NCBI GenBank assembly: GCA_003134515.1
Contig: PLBM01000039.1
Location: 510 to 36,975, forward strand
Length of the DNA: 36,466 nucleotides
Direction: 5' to 3'
Origin: Acidimicrobiaceae bacterium
GTDB lineage: Bacteria > Actinomycetota > Acidimicrobiia > Acidimicrobiales > RAAP-2
Part shown: one piece after another, positions 15,585 through 23,157 of the stretch
Layout: each line of letters opens with the position of its first letter
Numbering within the stretch: position 1 is the stretch's first letter
Notes under the pieces: model-generated
What the model was told of the DNA's origin: nothing
The model's input: only the letters and a program-made list of their open reading frames with translations
The model's database searches: none
Made by a program: the position numbers and the translations under genes

Positions 15585-15791
15585 GTACGGGCAGTGGCGA
15601 CAGCCACTCTCACAACAAGTTCCCCGCGCGAGGTGCGTAGCGACGGTGAGCACGAGCAGTCCAGTGGACGGGTCCGGGTAGGCGGATTGGCCCTGGGTCA
15701 CGGCCGCTTCGTGGGCCACGATGATGGCGTCGTAGTCCTCGCGCGTGGGATCGCATCGTGAGGGATGCGGTCGTGGAATCGATGTAGACAC
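15573..15791 (-). CDS. Small cysteine-rich protein, DUF5522-like
   Basis: 72 residues. The C-terminus RGTCCESGCRHCPYLEQ with its CC-x3-C-x2-C cluster, and an upstream AYPDPSTGLLVLTVATHLARG, agree with the small DUF5522 family as I remember it; function unknown, perhaps metal or Fe-S binding. GTG 15791 is chosen because TAGGTT lies 6 nt upstream. The gene sits 19 nt after the MDR oxidoreductase on the same strand and ends 12 nt inside alanine dehydrogenase. Confidence 0.75.
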   Translation of the reverse strand: MSTSIPRPHPSRCDPTREDYDAIIVAHEAAVTQGQSAYPDPSTGLLVLTVATHLARGTCCESGCRHCPYLEQ

Positions 15792-15797
15792 CTGGTC

Positions 15798-15803
15798 AAC
15801 CTA
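15798..15803 (-). promoter_or_regulatory. -10 hexamer TAGGTT of the DUF5522-like gene
   Basis: Exactly 6 nt before GTG 15791 on the minus strand, in the 19-nt gap after the MDR gene, so the small gene can be expressed on its own. Confidence 0.45.
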
Positions 15804-15810
15804 ACGGCGT

Positions 15811-16758
15811 TCACGGCTCGACACGCAGTACGACCTTGCCAAATTTTCCCGGTGCGCTGAAGTACTCGTAGGCCGCCTCGCCGTCACGAAGATCAAAGAC
15901 CTTAGCGAGGGGCACGGTGAGCTCCCCCATTGTCCAACGCGGAATGAGCGTGTCATTGATGAGACGAGCCACGCGCGCTTTCTCTTCGCGAGATCGCGAA
16001 CGAAGCGTCGAGCCGGTAAACGTCGAGCGCGTTCTCATGATGTTGAGAAGGTCAATCTCGACCCGGTTGCCCGAGCCCACGCCAATCACGACCACGCGCG
16101 CGAAGGGATTAAGAATTCGTTGTGCGGCGCTGAGATGGGCCGCGCCGACGAGTTCGAGCACGACGTCCACGTCATGGAGCGAACCGACTTCGTCCAGGGT
16201 GACGGTTTCGTCGGCACCCAGGGCGCGTAATTGTGCGTGATGTTCATTCGTTCGCGTGACGGCGATGACCTCAGCGCCTAGGGCGTGAGCGATCTGCACT
16301 CCGGCCACGCCCACCCCGCCCGAGGCGCCCGAGACGACAACCCGTTCACCGAAGGCGAGGTGTCCCTGGCTGACCAGTGCGTCGTAGGCGGTGGTGAACG
16401 CTTCCGGGAACCCCCCAGCCTCTTCCCAACTCACGTGTTCGGGGAGAAAGAGGAGGTGCTCGCTCGCTACGACGCAGTGGGTCGCTTGCGCACCGCCGCC
16501 CACAATCGCGGCAACTCGTCGCCCGAGCAGCGGCTCGATGACCCGCTCACCGACCGCCGTAACGACGCCCGCGAGCTCCAAGCCGGGCACGTCGGGAGGT
16601 GATTCCGCGGGGGCCGGGTAAAGGCCCTGGCGTTGCAATACGTCGGCGGCGTTCACGCCCGCGGCGCGTACCTCGACGACGACGTCGAAGGGACCCGGGC
16701 TTGGCGTGTCGCGCTCGAGCATCTCGAGCGCACCATCTTTGATGGAGAGAGTCCACAC
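15811..16758 (-). CDS. Zinc-independent MDR oxidoreductase (quinone reductase-like)
   Basis: 315 residues, the quinone oxidoreductase size within the medium-chain dehydrogenase/reductase superfamily. VRAAGVNAADVLQRQGLYPAP and VPGLELAGVV are the family's N-terminal GroES-like motifs; the Cys/His zinc ligands of alcohol dehydrogenases are absent. VVVSGASGGVGVAGVQIAHALGAEVIAV is the NADPH-binding fold. Likely reduces quinones or enones with NADPH. GTG 16758 follows TAGGCT by 6 nt. Divergent from the peroxidase gene, so the pair may share oxidative-stress control, though no operator is evident. Confidence 0.87.
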   Translation of the reverse strand: MWTLSIKDGALEMLERDTPSPGPFDVVVEVRAAGVNAADVLQRQGLYPAPAESPPDVPGLELAGVVTAVGERVIEPLLGRRVAAIVGGGAQATHCVVASEHLLFLPEHVSWEEAGGFPEAFTTAYDALVSQGHLAFGERVVVSGASGGVGVAGVQIAHALGAEVIAVTRTNEHHAQLRALGADETVTLDEVGSLHDVDVVLELVGAAHLSAAQRILNPFARVVVIGVGSGNRVEIDLLNIMRTRSTFTGSTLRSRSREEKARVARLINDTLIPRWTMGELTVPLAKVFDLRDGEAAYEYFSAPGKFGKVVLRVEP

Positions 16759-16764
16759 GCGACG

Positions 16765-16770
16765 AGCCTA
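16765..16770 (-). promoter_or_regulatory. -10 hexamer TAGGCT of the MDR oxidoreductase gene
   Basis: Ends 6 nt before GTG 16758 on the minus strand. Faces the TAGGGT of the peroxidase gene across about 28 nt. Confidence 0.5.
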
Positions 16771-16798
16771 CGTCGGGCGCAGTTCGACGGTTCTCCGT

Positions 16799-16804
16799 TA
16801 GGGT
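16799..16804 (+). promoter_or_regulatory. -10 hexamer TAGGGT of the glutathione peroxidase gene
   Basis: Ends 6 nt before ATG 16811; supports that start over the TTG used by the ORF track. Confidence 0.5.
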
Positions 16805-16810
16805 TTGGTC

Positions 16811-17293
16811 ATGACCCTTTACGACATTCCACTCCAGACGCTCTCGGGCGACGCCAGTTCGTTGGCCGGCTACGAAGGTGAGACCATTCTCATCGTGAAC
16901 GTCGCGTCCAAGTGCGGACTTACGCCACAGTACGAGGGACTCGAAGCGCTGCAGAAGCAGTACGAGAACAAGGGCTTTAGCGTCGTGGGCTTTCCCTGCA
17001 ATCAGTTCGCGGGACAAGAACCCGGAAGTGCCGAGGAGATTCAAACGTTCTGCTCAACGACGTACGGCGTGACCTTTCCGCTCTTTGAAAAGATCGACGT
17101 CAACGGCGAGCACCAGAGCCCGATCTACGCCGAACTCGAGAAGGTCGCCGACGCGGAGGGCTACTCGGGTGACGTTCGCTGGAACTTCGAGAAGTTCCTG
17201 GTCGGCCGCGACGGAAACGTAACGCGCTTCGCGCCCCTGGTGACGCCCGAGGACCCCGTGCTCGTGGCCGCTATCGAATCGGCGCTGCACTAA
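16811..17293 (+). CDS. Glutathione peroxidase family protein (Cys type)
   Basis: 160 residues, cytoplasmic thioredoxin-fold peroxidase. NVASKCGLTPQY has Cys in place of selenocysteine, GFPCNQFAGQEPG carries the Gln and a second Cys, and WNFEKFLVGRDG has the Trp-Asn of the catalytic tetrad. Bacterial enzymes of this type usually take electrons from thioredoxin, and actinobacteria generally lack glutathione, so it probably reduces organic hydroperoxides that way. Its TAA overlaps the TAG of the convergent GNAT gene (CTAA). Divergent from the quinone reductase-like gene. Confidence 0.93.
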   Translation: MTLYDIPLQTLSGDASSLAGYEGETILIVNVASKCGLTPQYEGLEALQKQYENKGFSVVGFPCNQFAGQEPGSAEEIQTFCSTTYGVTFPLFEKIDVNGEHQSPIYAELEKVADAEGYSGDVRWNFEKFLVGRDGNVTRFAPLVTPEDPVLVAAIESALH

Positions 17294-18216
17294 CCAGAAC
17301 CAACCGTGCGGTGAAGCCGCACGTAGGTGGGTCGAAAACCGTACCGGCGCCAAAAGCTCGCCGCTCGGCGATTCGTCACCCGCCAGTTCGTCTCCACATG
17401 GGTGAAACCGGCGTTCTGCGCGTGGTTGAGCGCGTGGTCGATCAGTGCTCGTGCGACGCCGCGGTGTTCGTGCTCGGGTTTGACCGCGACGGCACTGACG
17501 AGCAGGGTACGGTCAAACGATCCGCGACGGGCTTCGAGGGGGAACGTCAGGCACTGGGCCACGCCCCGGCCCCGGTACTCCACGACGTAGTGGTGGACTT
17601 CGTCGTCGTTGAGCGCCTCAAAGAGTTCCTCGGGGCGCGACGCGTGCTCGAGAAACAGCGAGAAGCTGGGACCCAATCGCTGGGCGTCGTCGAGCACTTG
17701 GTCGAGCTCTATCGCGAGGGGTAGGTCATCGACTCCGCCGCGGCGCAGTTGATAGTCGGGTGCCAACCGGTGACGGCGCCGGTCGCCGAGGGCGAGCACG
17801 CCTCGAACGTGCATGCGCGCGAAGCCGAGTTCGTACCAGGGTGTCGTGTCGCCGATTTGGTCAAACACCCACACGTAATGTTCGAGGGCGCCTTCTCCAA
17901 TCCAACTCGTGGCCGCCGCTGCGTAAAGGTTCGCGAGCGCGTCGTCGTCATCAAAGGACACGCCGTCGGGCCCGACCCATGCGCCGTGTCCGTATTCGGG
18001 ACTCTCTAAAAGCGCACCGTAGAGATGACCGACGACCCTGTCGTTCTCCTCGGCGACCCAGGTCTGGTCGCTCGCGTGGCGCAGCGCATGGGCGAAGTCC
18101 TCATCGGAGAACATGGGACTGAGCATCGGATTATGCCGCGCGTCGTGGGTGAGTTGTGCTCGTACTCGCGCCACCACCACGTCGACGTCGCGGAGCTCGA
18201 GTGGACGCACGATCAT
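17290..18216 (-). CDS. Tandem GNAT-domain acetyltransferase
   Basis: 308 residues with two GNAT-like halves, a layout known from mycothiol synthase and related enzymes. The N-terminal half starts MIVRPLELRDVDVVVARVRAQL and looks degenerate; the C-terminal half has the acetyl-CoA loop VSAVAVKPEHEHRGVARALIDHAL and the end NRRAASFWRRYGFRP, both standard. Substrate unknown; mycothiol synthase is not supported by enough motifs. ATG 18216 is chosen over the longer ORF (to 18402), which would run into the divergent HAD gene; TACGGT lies 6 nt before that ATG. Confidence 0.8.
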   Translation of the reverse strand: MIVRPLELRDVDVVVARVRAQLTHDARHNPMLSPMFSDEDFAHALRHASDQTWVAEENDRVVGHLYGALLESPEYGHGAWVGPDGVSFDDDDALANLYAAAATSWIGEGALEHYVWVFDQIGDTTPWYELGFARMHVRGVLALGDRRRHRLAPDYQLRRGGVDDLPLAIELDQVLDDAQRLGPSFSLFLEHASRPEELFEALNDDEVHHYVVEYRGRGVAQCLTFPLEARRGSFDRTLLVSAVAVKPEHEHRGVARALIDHALNHAQNAGFTHVETNWRVTNRRAASFWRRYGFRPTYVRLHRTVGSG

Positions 18217-18222
18217 GCAGCC

Positions 18223-18228
18223 ACCGTA
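18223..18228 (-). promoter_or_regulatory. -10 hexamer TACGGT of the tandem GNAT gene
   Basis: Ends 6 nt before ATG 18216 on the minus strand, with no Shine-Dalgarno, and so fixes the shorter start. Confidence 0.5.
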
Positions 18229-18253
18229 CTTCTCAGTGTGTAATGGTGGCGGG

Positions 18254-18913
18254 GTGAGATTGCGAGCGAGCCTCTTTGACATGGACGGACTCTTGATCGA
18301 CTCCGAGATCTTGTGGCACAAGGCCGAAGTCGAGATCTTCGGCTCGTTGGGCGTGACGCTCGCCCTCGACGTTGGTCGCTCGACGAAGGGAATGTTCGTC
18401 AACGAAGTCGTTAATTACTGGTTCGCCCAATTTCCGTGGACCGGCCCTTCCCCGGACGAGGTCGCCGAACAACTGCTCGCGCGCGTGGGTGATCTCGTCG
18501 AAGCGGAAGGTCGTCTCTTACCGGGGGCGCACCGGGCCCTTGATCTGGCGGGCGAGCGGGGACCCGTTGCCATCGCCAGTTCAACCCCGATCGCTCTCAT
18601 CGTTCGATGTCTCGAGCACTTTGAACTCATGGATCGCTTCTCATCGATACACTCCGCCGAGCTCGAACCCTACGGCAAGCCGCACCCGGGCGTCTTTCTC
18701 AGTGCGGCGAGCGCCCTGGGCGCCGCGCCGCGCGAGTGTTTGGTGGTGGAGGATTCGGCGGCTGGTGTTCTGGCCGCGAAGGCGGGACGAATGTGCGTGG
18801 TAGCGGTGCCGACATTCGAGGATCGTCTCGAACCCGAGTTTGCACTGGCGGATCTCGTGCTGACTTCACTCGAAGATCTCACGCCCGAGTGGCTCGACGA
18901 GCGTTTTGCCTAA
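18254..18913 (+). CDS. HAD-superfamily phosphatase, HxpB/YniC-like
   Basis: 219 residues. Motif I is FDMDGLLIDSE with the nucleophile and acid Asp, motif II is IASSTP, motif III is the Lys of YGKPHPGVF, and motif IV is VVEDSAAGV. The cap region (LWHKAEVEIFGSLGVTL...WFAQFPWTGPSPDEVAEQLLARV) follows E. coli YniC (HxpB, a hexitol/2-deoxyglucose-6-phosphate phosphatase) more closely than generic beta-phosphoglucomutases. It probably removes phosphate from a sugar or sugar-alcohol phosphate. GTG 18254 places motif I at residues 8-18 as expected; the track's earlier start overlaps the divergent GNAT gene. Ends with CTAA shared with the next convergent gene. Confidence 0.88.
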   Translation: MRLRASLFDMDGLLIDSEILWHKAEVEIFGSLGVTLALDVGRSTKGMFVNEVVNYWFAQFPWTGPSPDEVAEQLLARVGDLVEAEGRLLPGAHRALDLAGERGPVAIASSTPIALIVRCLEHFELMDRFSSIHSAELEPYGKPHPGVFLSAASALGAAPRECLVVEDSAAGVLAAKAGRMCVVAVPTFEDRLEPEFALADLVLTSLEDLTPEWLDERFA

Positions 18914-19383
18914 AGCACCTTGGTAAATCGATAGGCCCCGGGGTAGGAAAACGCCCCGGCCGGGAACTCTTCGACCGGTGTCCAACCGGTTTTTTGATAG
19001 AGCGCCAGGGCTTCGGGCTGGGCGTAGCCGGTCTCTAAGTAGAGCTGGGCAAAGCCGCTCTCTCGAGCGCGCTTTTCGAGCGCGCTCATGAGATTGGCCG
19101 CGACGCCGTCACGGCGTTGATCGGGCCGTACCCACAGCCGCTTGACCTCACCGAGCATGAGCGCGTCGTCGCCTATGGGTCGAACGCCGACGCCGCCGAT
19201 TGGGTGACCATCAGCGCGCGCCACGAGGAAGAGACCTCGAGGCGGCAGCAACTCTTCGAACTTCAATTTGAACTCCTCGTCGCTTCCGCCGTAGCGGCGA
19301 CTCAGTTCGTCAATGGCGGCGTGATAGATGCTGAGGGCGCCATGGGTGGTAATGAGTTCGTCTTCAATTATCAGATTTGACAC
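18910..19383 (-). CDS. GNAT-family N-acetyltransferase
   Basis: 157 residues, single GNAT domain. EVKRLWVRPDQRRDGVAANLMSALEKRARESG is the acetyl-CoA binding strand-loop-helix and LYLETGYAQPEALALYQKTGW the conserved C-terminal part. The arrangement (GGVGVRPI...GEVKRLWV...ETG...A..LY...G) is common in small actinobacterial GNATs of unknown substrate. GTG 19383 is used, with TACTGT 6 nt upstream. It is divergent from ileS and convergent with the HAD gene. Confidence 0.88.
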   Translation of the reverse strand: MSNLIIEDELITTHGALSIYHAAIDELSRRYGGSDEEFKLKFEELLPPRGLFLVARADGHPIGGVGVRPIGDDALMLGEVKRLWVRPDQRRDGVAANLMSALEKRARESGFAQLYLETGYAQPEALALYQKTGWTPVEEFPAGAFSYPGAYRFTKVL

Positions 19384-19389
19384 GACACC

Positions 19390-19395
19390 ACAGTA
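19390..19395 (-). promoter_or_regulatory. -10 hexamer TACTGT of the GNAT gene
   Basis: Ends 6 nt before GTG 19383 on the minus strand. Confidence 0.45.
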
Positions 19396-19456
19396 GGTGG
19401 CGGATCGGCGCCGTCATCAGGTTCACTACGATATGAGAGTTCATTGAAGGAGATTT

Positions 19457-22400
19457 ATGTTTCGCCCGGTTAGCGCTGAACTGGATTTTGTGGCCGTTGA
19501 AGAAGCCGAACTTGCTCGCTGGCGGGCCAACAACGTCTTCGAACGCTCGATGAAACTACGCGAAGGCGCCGAACCGTGGATCTTCTACGAGGGCCCGCCA
19601 ACGGCGAACGGCAAGCCGGGACTTCACCACGTGTGGGCGCGGGTCTATAAAGACCTCTTCTGTCGTTATCAGACCATGCGCGGACGTTATGTGGCGCGCC
19701 GGGCGGGCTGGGATACCCACGGTCTGCCCGTGGAAGTCCAGGTAGAAAAGCAGCTTGGTATCTCTGGGAAAAAGCAGATCGAAGAGAAAATCGGCGTGGA
19801 AGAGTTCACGCGGCTTTGTCGAGAGTCGGTGCTGACGTACGTTGGTGAGTTCGAGCGTCTGACGGAGCGCATTGGCTATTGGGTCGACATGGAACACGCG
19901 TACTACACGTTTCACCCTTCTTACATCGAGTCGGTCTGGTGGGAACTCAAGCAACTGTTCGATCGAGGCCTGCTGTACGAGGATTTGAAAGTCATCCCGT
20001 ACTGCCCCCGGTGCGAAACCGGCCTCTCGTCACACGAACTCGGCCAGTCGGGCGTCTACACCGACGAGACCGACGAGAGTTGTTACGTCCGGTTTCGGCT
20101 CATCGACGCGAGTGAACGCACCGATTTGGGAGGCGCGACGCACCTCGCAGTATGGACGACGACGCCTTGGACGCTGATCTCCAACGTCGCCGTTGCCGTC
20201 AATCCGGAGGTGGTCTACGGCGTCGTCGACGGCGTGGTGGTGGCGAATGACCTCGTCGCGTCGGTCTTTGGCGAGAGCGCGAAGTCGAGCGCAACGTTCC
20301 AGGGCAGCGCCCTCGTGGGTTTGCACTTCGAGCGTCCCTTTAGCGACGTGCCAATGCCCGAGGGCGTGGACGTCTGTTACGTCGTGGGCGCGGAGTACGT
20401 CACGACCGATGACGGCACGGGCCTCGTGCACCTGTCGCCGGGCTTTGGCGAGATCGATCGCCAGATCGCCCAAGAGTCTGGACTGCCGACTTTGAATCCC
20501 GTAGGTCCCGACGGTACGTTCACCTCGGTCGTCGCGTGGCTCGAGGGCAAACACGTGCGCGACACCAATCATGAAATCAATGACGAATTGGACCGTCGCG
20601 GGCTCTTGATTCGACGATTCGATTACACCCACTCGCTGCCGCACTGTTGGCGCTGTGGCACGGTACTCATCTACTGGGCCAAACCCAGTTGGTACATCGC
20701 CACCAGCAAGTTCAAGGATCAACTGATCGCGGAGAACTCGACGGTGGACTGGCATCCCGCACACATTCGAGATGGGCGGATGGGCGATTGGCTCGCTAAC
20801 AACGTCGACTGGGCGCTGTCGCGCGACCGCTACTGGGGAACGCCGTTGCCCATATGGCGCTGCGACGACGGCCACCTCACTTGCGTCGCGTCACGCGACG
20901 AGCTGTCAGCGCTGGCGGGGCGAGATCTGAGCGACGTGGAACCGCACCGTCCGGCGATTGACGAAGTCGTCTTGCCGTGTCCGAGTTGTGGCGAGCCCGC
21001 TCGCCGGGTTGAACCGGTAATCGACTCGTGGTTTGACGCTGGTTCGATGCCCGCCGCCCAGGTGGGCTACCCCCACGTCGCGGGTAGCGGCGAGGCGATG
21101 CAGTTCCCCGCGCAACTCATCGCCGAGGCAATCGATCAGACGCGCGGATGGTTTTACACCCTTCTCGCTGTCAACACGCTGGTCTTTGGCGCGAAGCCCT
21201 ACGAGCACGTGCTCTGTCTAGGTCACATCGTGGACGAGAGCGGCAAGAAGATGAGTAAGTCCGTCGGCAACATCATCGACCCGTGGACCATCCTGGACAC
21301 GCGCGGCGCGGATCCCCTGCGCTGGTGGATGTTCTCTCAAGGTTCGCCGTGGACTTCTACCCGTGCGGCTCTGAGCGCGATTGACGCGTCGATGCGTGAA
21401 ACGCTCGCGACGCTTTGGAACACGTTCAGCTTCTTTACGACCTACGCGTCGCTCAATAAATTCGACCCCCACGACCCAGAGATCCCCCCCTTCGAGGAGC
21501 GAAGCGCCATCGATCAGTGGATTCTCTCTCGAGTCGAGAGCGTGACCGACGCCGTGACCTCGGCCCTTGACTCGTACGAGCCGCTCGGCGGGGCCAATGC
21601 GCTCGCGCAGTTGATTGACGATCTCTCGAACTGGTACGTACGGCGAAGCCGCCGTCGTTTTTGGCGCACCGACCCTCGCGCTCCCAGGTCGGATTCCCTC
21701 GCCGCTCAGGCGACGTTGCTCGAGGCGCTCCAGCGCATCACCATACTTTTGGCGCCTTTTTGCCCACTGCTCACCGAGCGGCTTTACCAAGAACTGAATC
21801 AGGTGAGCGATAACGACTCGGTGCATCTAGTGGACTGGCCCGCGGCGAATCCGCGGCGCCGCAACGAGACCCTGGAATCCTCCATGGACGTGGCTCGGCG
21901 TCTGACGTCGCTCGGGCGCGCGGCGCGGGCCGACGCAGGGGTCAAGGTTCGCCAGCCCCTCGCGCGCGCCCTGATCTTTCTGACGCCGAGTTCGCCGCGC
22001 CCGCCCGCGGGCATCGTCGAGGACGAACTCAACGTCGATGTTCTCGAGTACGGTCGAGAGCTCGCCGAGGTCTTGAAGTTTGAACTCGTGCCTAACTTTC
22101 GAGTCGTGGGCCCGCGCCTGGGCGAGGCGGCCAAGGAACTCAAAGGGGCGCTCGCCGCGCTCGACTCGGTGGCCGCGGCTTCCGCCCTTGAAGCAGGCCG
22201 GTCGGTGAGCGTCACGTTGTCAACGGGAATCTTTGAACTGACGAGCGACGACGTCGAGTTGCGAGTGCAGGGTCAGGGGAGTTTCGCCGTGTCGCGCGAC
22301 GGTGCCGAGGTCATTGCCCTTGATCTGACGCTCGACGACGGCCTTCGCCGACGGGGTTACCTACGAGACGTGGTTCGCCAGGTACAGGATCTGCGAAAGA

Positions 22401-22591
22401 ACTCGGGTTTCGAGGTCGCCGATCGCGTCGTGTTGAACGTCACGGGTCTCGACGACCTCGCACAGGGATTCGCGGAACTCGCGACTGAGGTGCTCGCTGC
22501 CGAGGTGCTCGTCACCCAGGGTCTCGGCGAAGGGATCGCGCTCGAACTGGACGACGGGCGCGAGGCCCGCGCGTGGGTGAGGCGCATTTAG
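19457..22591 (+). CDS. ileS: Isoleucyl-tRNA synthetase
   Basis: Class Ia synthetase of 1,044 residues charging tRNA-Ile. The HIGH-equivalent is HHVW near residue 57 within PPTANGKPGLHHVWAR, and KMSKS starts near residue 598. The CP1 editing domain shows VWTTTPWTLISNVAVAVNP and DDGTGLVHLSPGFG. A zinc-type pair CPRC follows at about residue 185 (YCPRCETGLSSHE), and the anticodon-binding domain has DNWY-like LSNWYVRRSRRRFW. The length and long C-terminus fit the eukaryote-like type 2 IleS found in many actinobacteria, a type often tolerant of mupirocin. Starts at ATG 19457 with AAGGAG 7 nt upstream. Only 73 nt separate it from the divergent GNAT gene, so there is no room for a T-box leader. Its TAG overlaps the MarR stop. 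Confidence 0.97.
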   Translation: MFRPVSAELDFVAVEEAELARWRANNVFERSMKLREGAEPWIFYEGPPTANGKPGLHHVWARVYKDLFCRYQTMRGRYVARRAGWDTHGLPVEVQVEKQLGISGKKQIEEKIGVEEFTRLCRESVLTYVGEFERLTERIGYWVDMEHAYYTFHPSYIESVWWELKQLFDRGLLYEDLKVIPYCPRCETGLSSHELGQSGVYTDETDESCYVRFRLIDASERTDLGGATHLAVWTTTPWTLISNVAVAVNPEVVYGVVDGVVVANDLVASVFGESAKSSATFQGSALVGLHFERPFSDVPMPEGVDVCYVVGAEYVTTDDGTGLVHLSPGFGEIDRQIAQESGLPTLNPVGPDGTFTSVVAWLEGKHVRDTNHEINDELDRRGLLIRRFDYTHSLPHCWRCGTVLIYWAKPSWYIATSKFKDQLIAENSTVDWHPAHIRDGRMGDWLANNVDWALSRDRYWGTPLPIWRCDDGHLTCVASRDELSALAGRDLSDVEPHRPAIDEVVLPCPSCGEPARRVEPVIDSWFDAGSMPAAQVGYPHVAGSGEAMQFPAQLIAEAIDQTRGWFYTLLAVNTLVFGAKPYEHVLCLGHIVDESGKKMSKSVGNIIDPWTILDTRGADPLRWWMFSQGSPWTSTRAALSAIDASMRETLATLWNTFSFFTTYASLNKFDPHDPEIPPFEERSAIDQWILSRVESVTDAVTSALDSYEPLGGANALAQLIDDLSNWYVRRSRRRFWRTDPRAPRSDSLAAQATLLEALQRITILLAPFCPLLTERLYQELNQVSDNDSVHLVDWPAANPRRRNETLESSMDVARRLTSLGRAARADAGVKVRQPLARALIFLTPSSPRPPAGIVEDELNVDVLEYGRELAEVLKFELVPNFRVVGPRLGEAAKELKGALAALDSVAAASALEAGRSVSVTLSTGIFELTSDDVELRVQGQGSFAVSRDGAEVIALDLTLDDGLRRRGYLRDVVRQVQDLRKNSGFEVADRVVLNVTGLDDLAQGFAELATEVLAAEVLVTQGLGEGIALELDDGREARAWVRRI

Positions 22592-23046
22592 CGCGACGCG
22601 TTGAGCTTGGTCAGCAGCGCCGTGAGCGAGAGACGTTCCGTGTCGCTCAGACGCGCGGCGAGGTGTTCGTCTAGGTATCTCAGGTGCACGCCGAGCGCTT
22701 CGTCGAGTTTGGAGTTGCCAGCGTCGGTGATGGCCACATAGATGGCGCGTCGGTCGTTCGAGCAGTGTTCGCGGCGGACGAGTTCGGCGCCCTCCAGTCG
22801 ATCGATGAGCCGGGTCGTGCCGCCGGACGAGTGAAAGATCGCCTCAGCCATCTGGTTCATCTTCAGACGACCTTCAGGCGCCTCGCGAAGTTGGATGAGT
22901 ACCTCAAACCAGGCGAGGGGCAGTTCGCACGTGTCCTCGAGCACGGTGCCCAGGTCCTTTGAAAGGCGCGCGTTCGTTTCGAGCATGAGGCCAAAGAGGG
23001 CCACTTTTTCGTTGCTGGAGGGGCACGCACCGGGCTGCATGGTCAT
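22588..23046 (-). CDS. MarR-family transcription regulator
   Basis: 152 residues. The winged-helix core is visible as LPLAWFEVLIQLREAPEGRLKMNQMAEAIFHSSGGTTRLIDRLEGAELVRREHCSNDRRAIYVAITDAG, with the wing DRRAIYVAIT typical of MarR. It binds DNA as a dimer and probably responds to a small phenolic or oxidant. ATG 23046 is chosen: TATGAT lies 6 nt upstream, while the 300-residue ORF in the track reads through the divergent YceI gene. It faces yceI across 111 nt that hold a consensus promoter and two palindromes, so it is likely the repressor of yceI and perhaps of itself. Confidence 0.9.
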   Translation of the reverse strand: MTMQPGACPSSNEKVALFGLMLETNARLSKDLGTVLEDTCELPLAWFEVLIQLREAPEGRLKMNQMAEAIFHSSGGTTRLIDRLEGAELVRREHCSNDRRAIYVAITDAGNSKLDEALGVHLRYLDEHLAARLSDTERLSLTALLTKLNASR

Positions 23047-23052
23047 GAAACC

Positions 23053-23058
23053 ATCATA
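23053..23058 (-). promoter_or_regulatory. -10 hexamer TATGAT of the MarR gene
   Basis: Ends 6 nt before ATG 23046 on the minus strand; leaderless layout. Confidence 0.5.
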
Positions 23059-23085
23059 GCATTTATCTGTCTCTAAAGATATTGC

Positions 23086-23115
23086 TTGACAAGTAGTTGC
23101 AGAAGCAACTATAAT
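23086..23115 (+). promoter_or_regulatory. Consensus sigma-70-type promoter of yceI with operator in the spacer
   Basis: TTGACA (23086-23091), 18-nt spacer, TATAAT (23110-23115): both hexamers match the consensus exactly. The spacer carries AGTTGC-AGAA-GCAACT (23095-23110), so a bound dimer would cover the promoter. This is the only perfect promoter I see in the window. Confidence 0.85.
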
Positions 23116-23122
23116 GGTGAAA

Positions 23123-23140
23123 CATTGCAAATGTGCAATG
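23123..23140. promoter_or_regulatory. Second palindrome CATTGCA-AATG-TGCAATG downstream of the yceI promoter
   Basis: Perfect 7-bp arms, 7 nt after the -10. It shares TTGC...GCAA with the spacer palindrome, though with a 6-nt rather than 4-nt gap between those quartets, and probably overlaps the transcription start. Candidate second MarR site. Confidence 0.6.
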
Positions 23141-23157
23141 AAAAGAGGAGATCCACA

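Noticed and set aside
17290-18402. 370-residue version of the tandem GNAT protein
   Set aside because: The extension runs through the divergent HAD gene and looks non-coding; the GNAT fold begins at MIVRPLE.
19384-19456. T-box leader for ileS
   Set aside because: Only 73 nt are available and no specifier stem or T-box sequence is visible.
20030-20875. 281-residue antisense ORF within ileS
   Set aside because: Shadow of an essential, strongly conserved gene; no start signal or motif.
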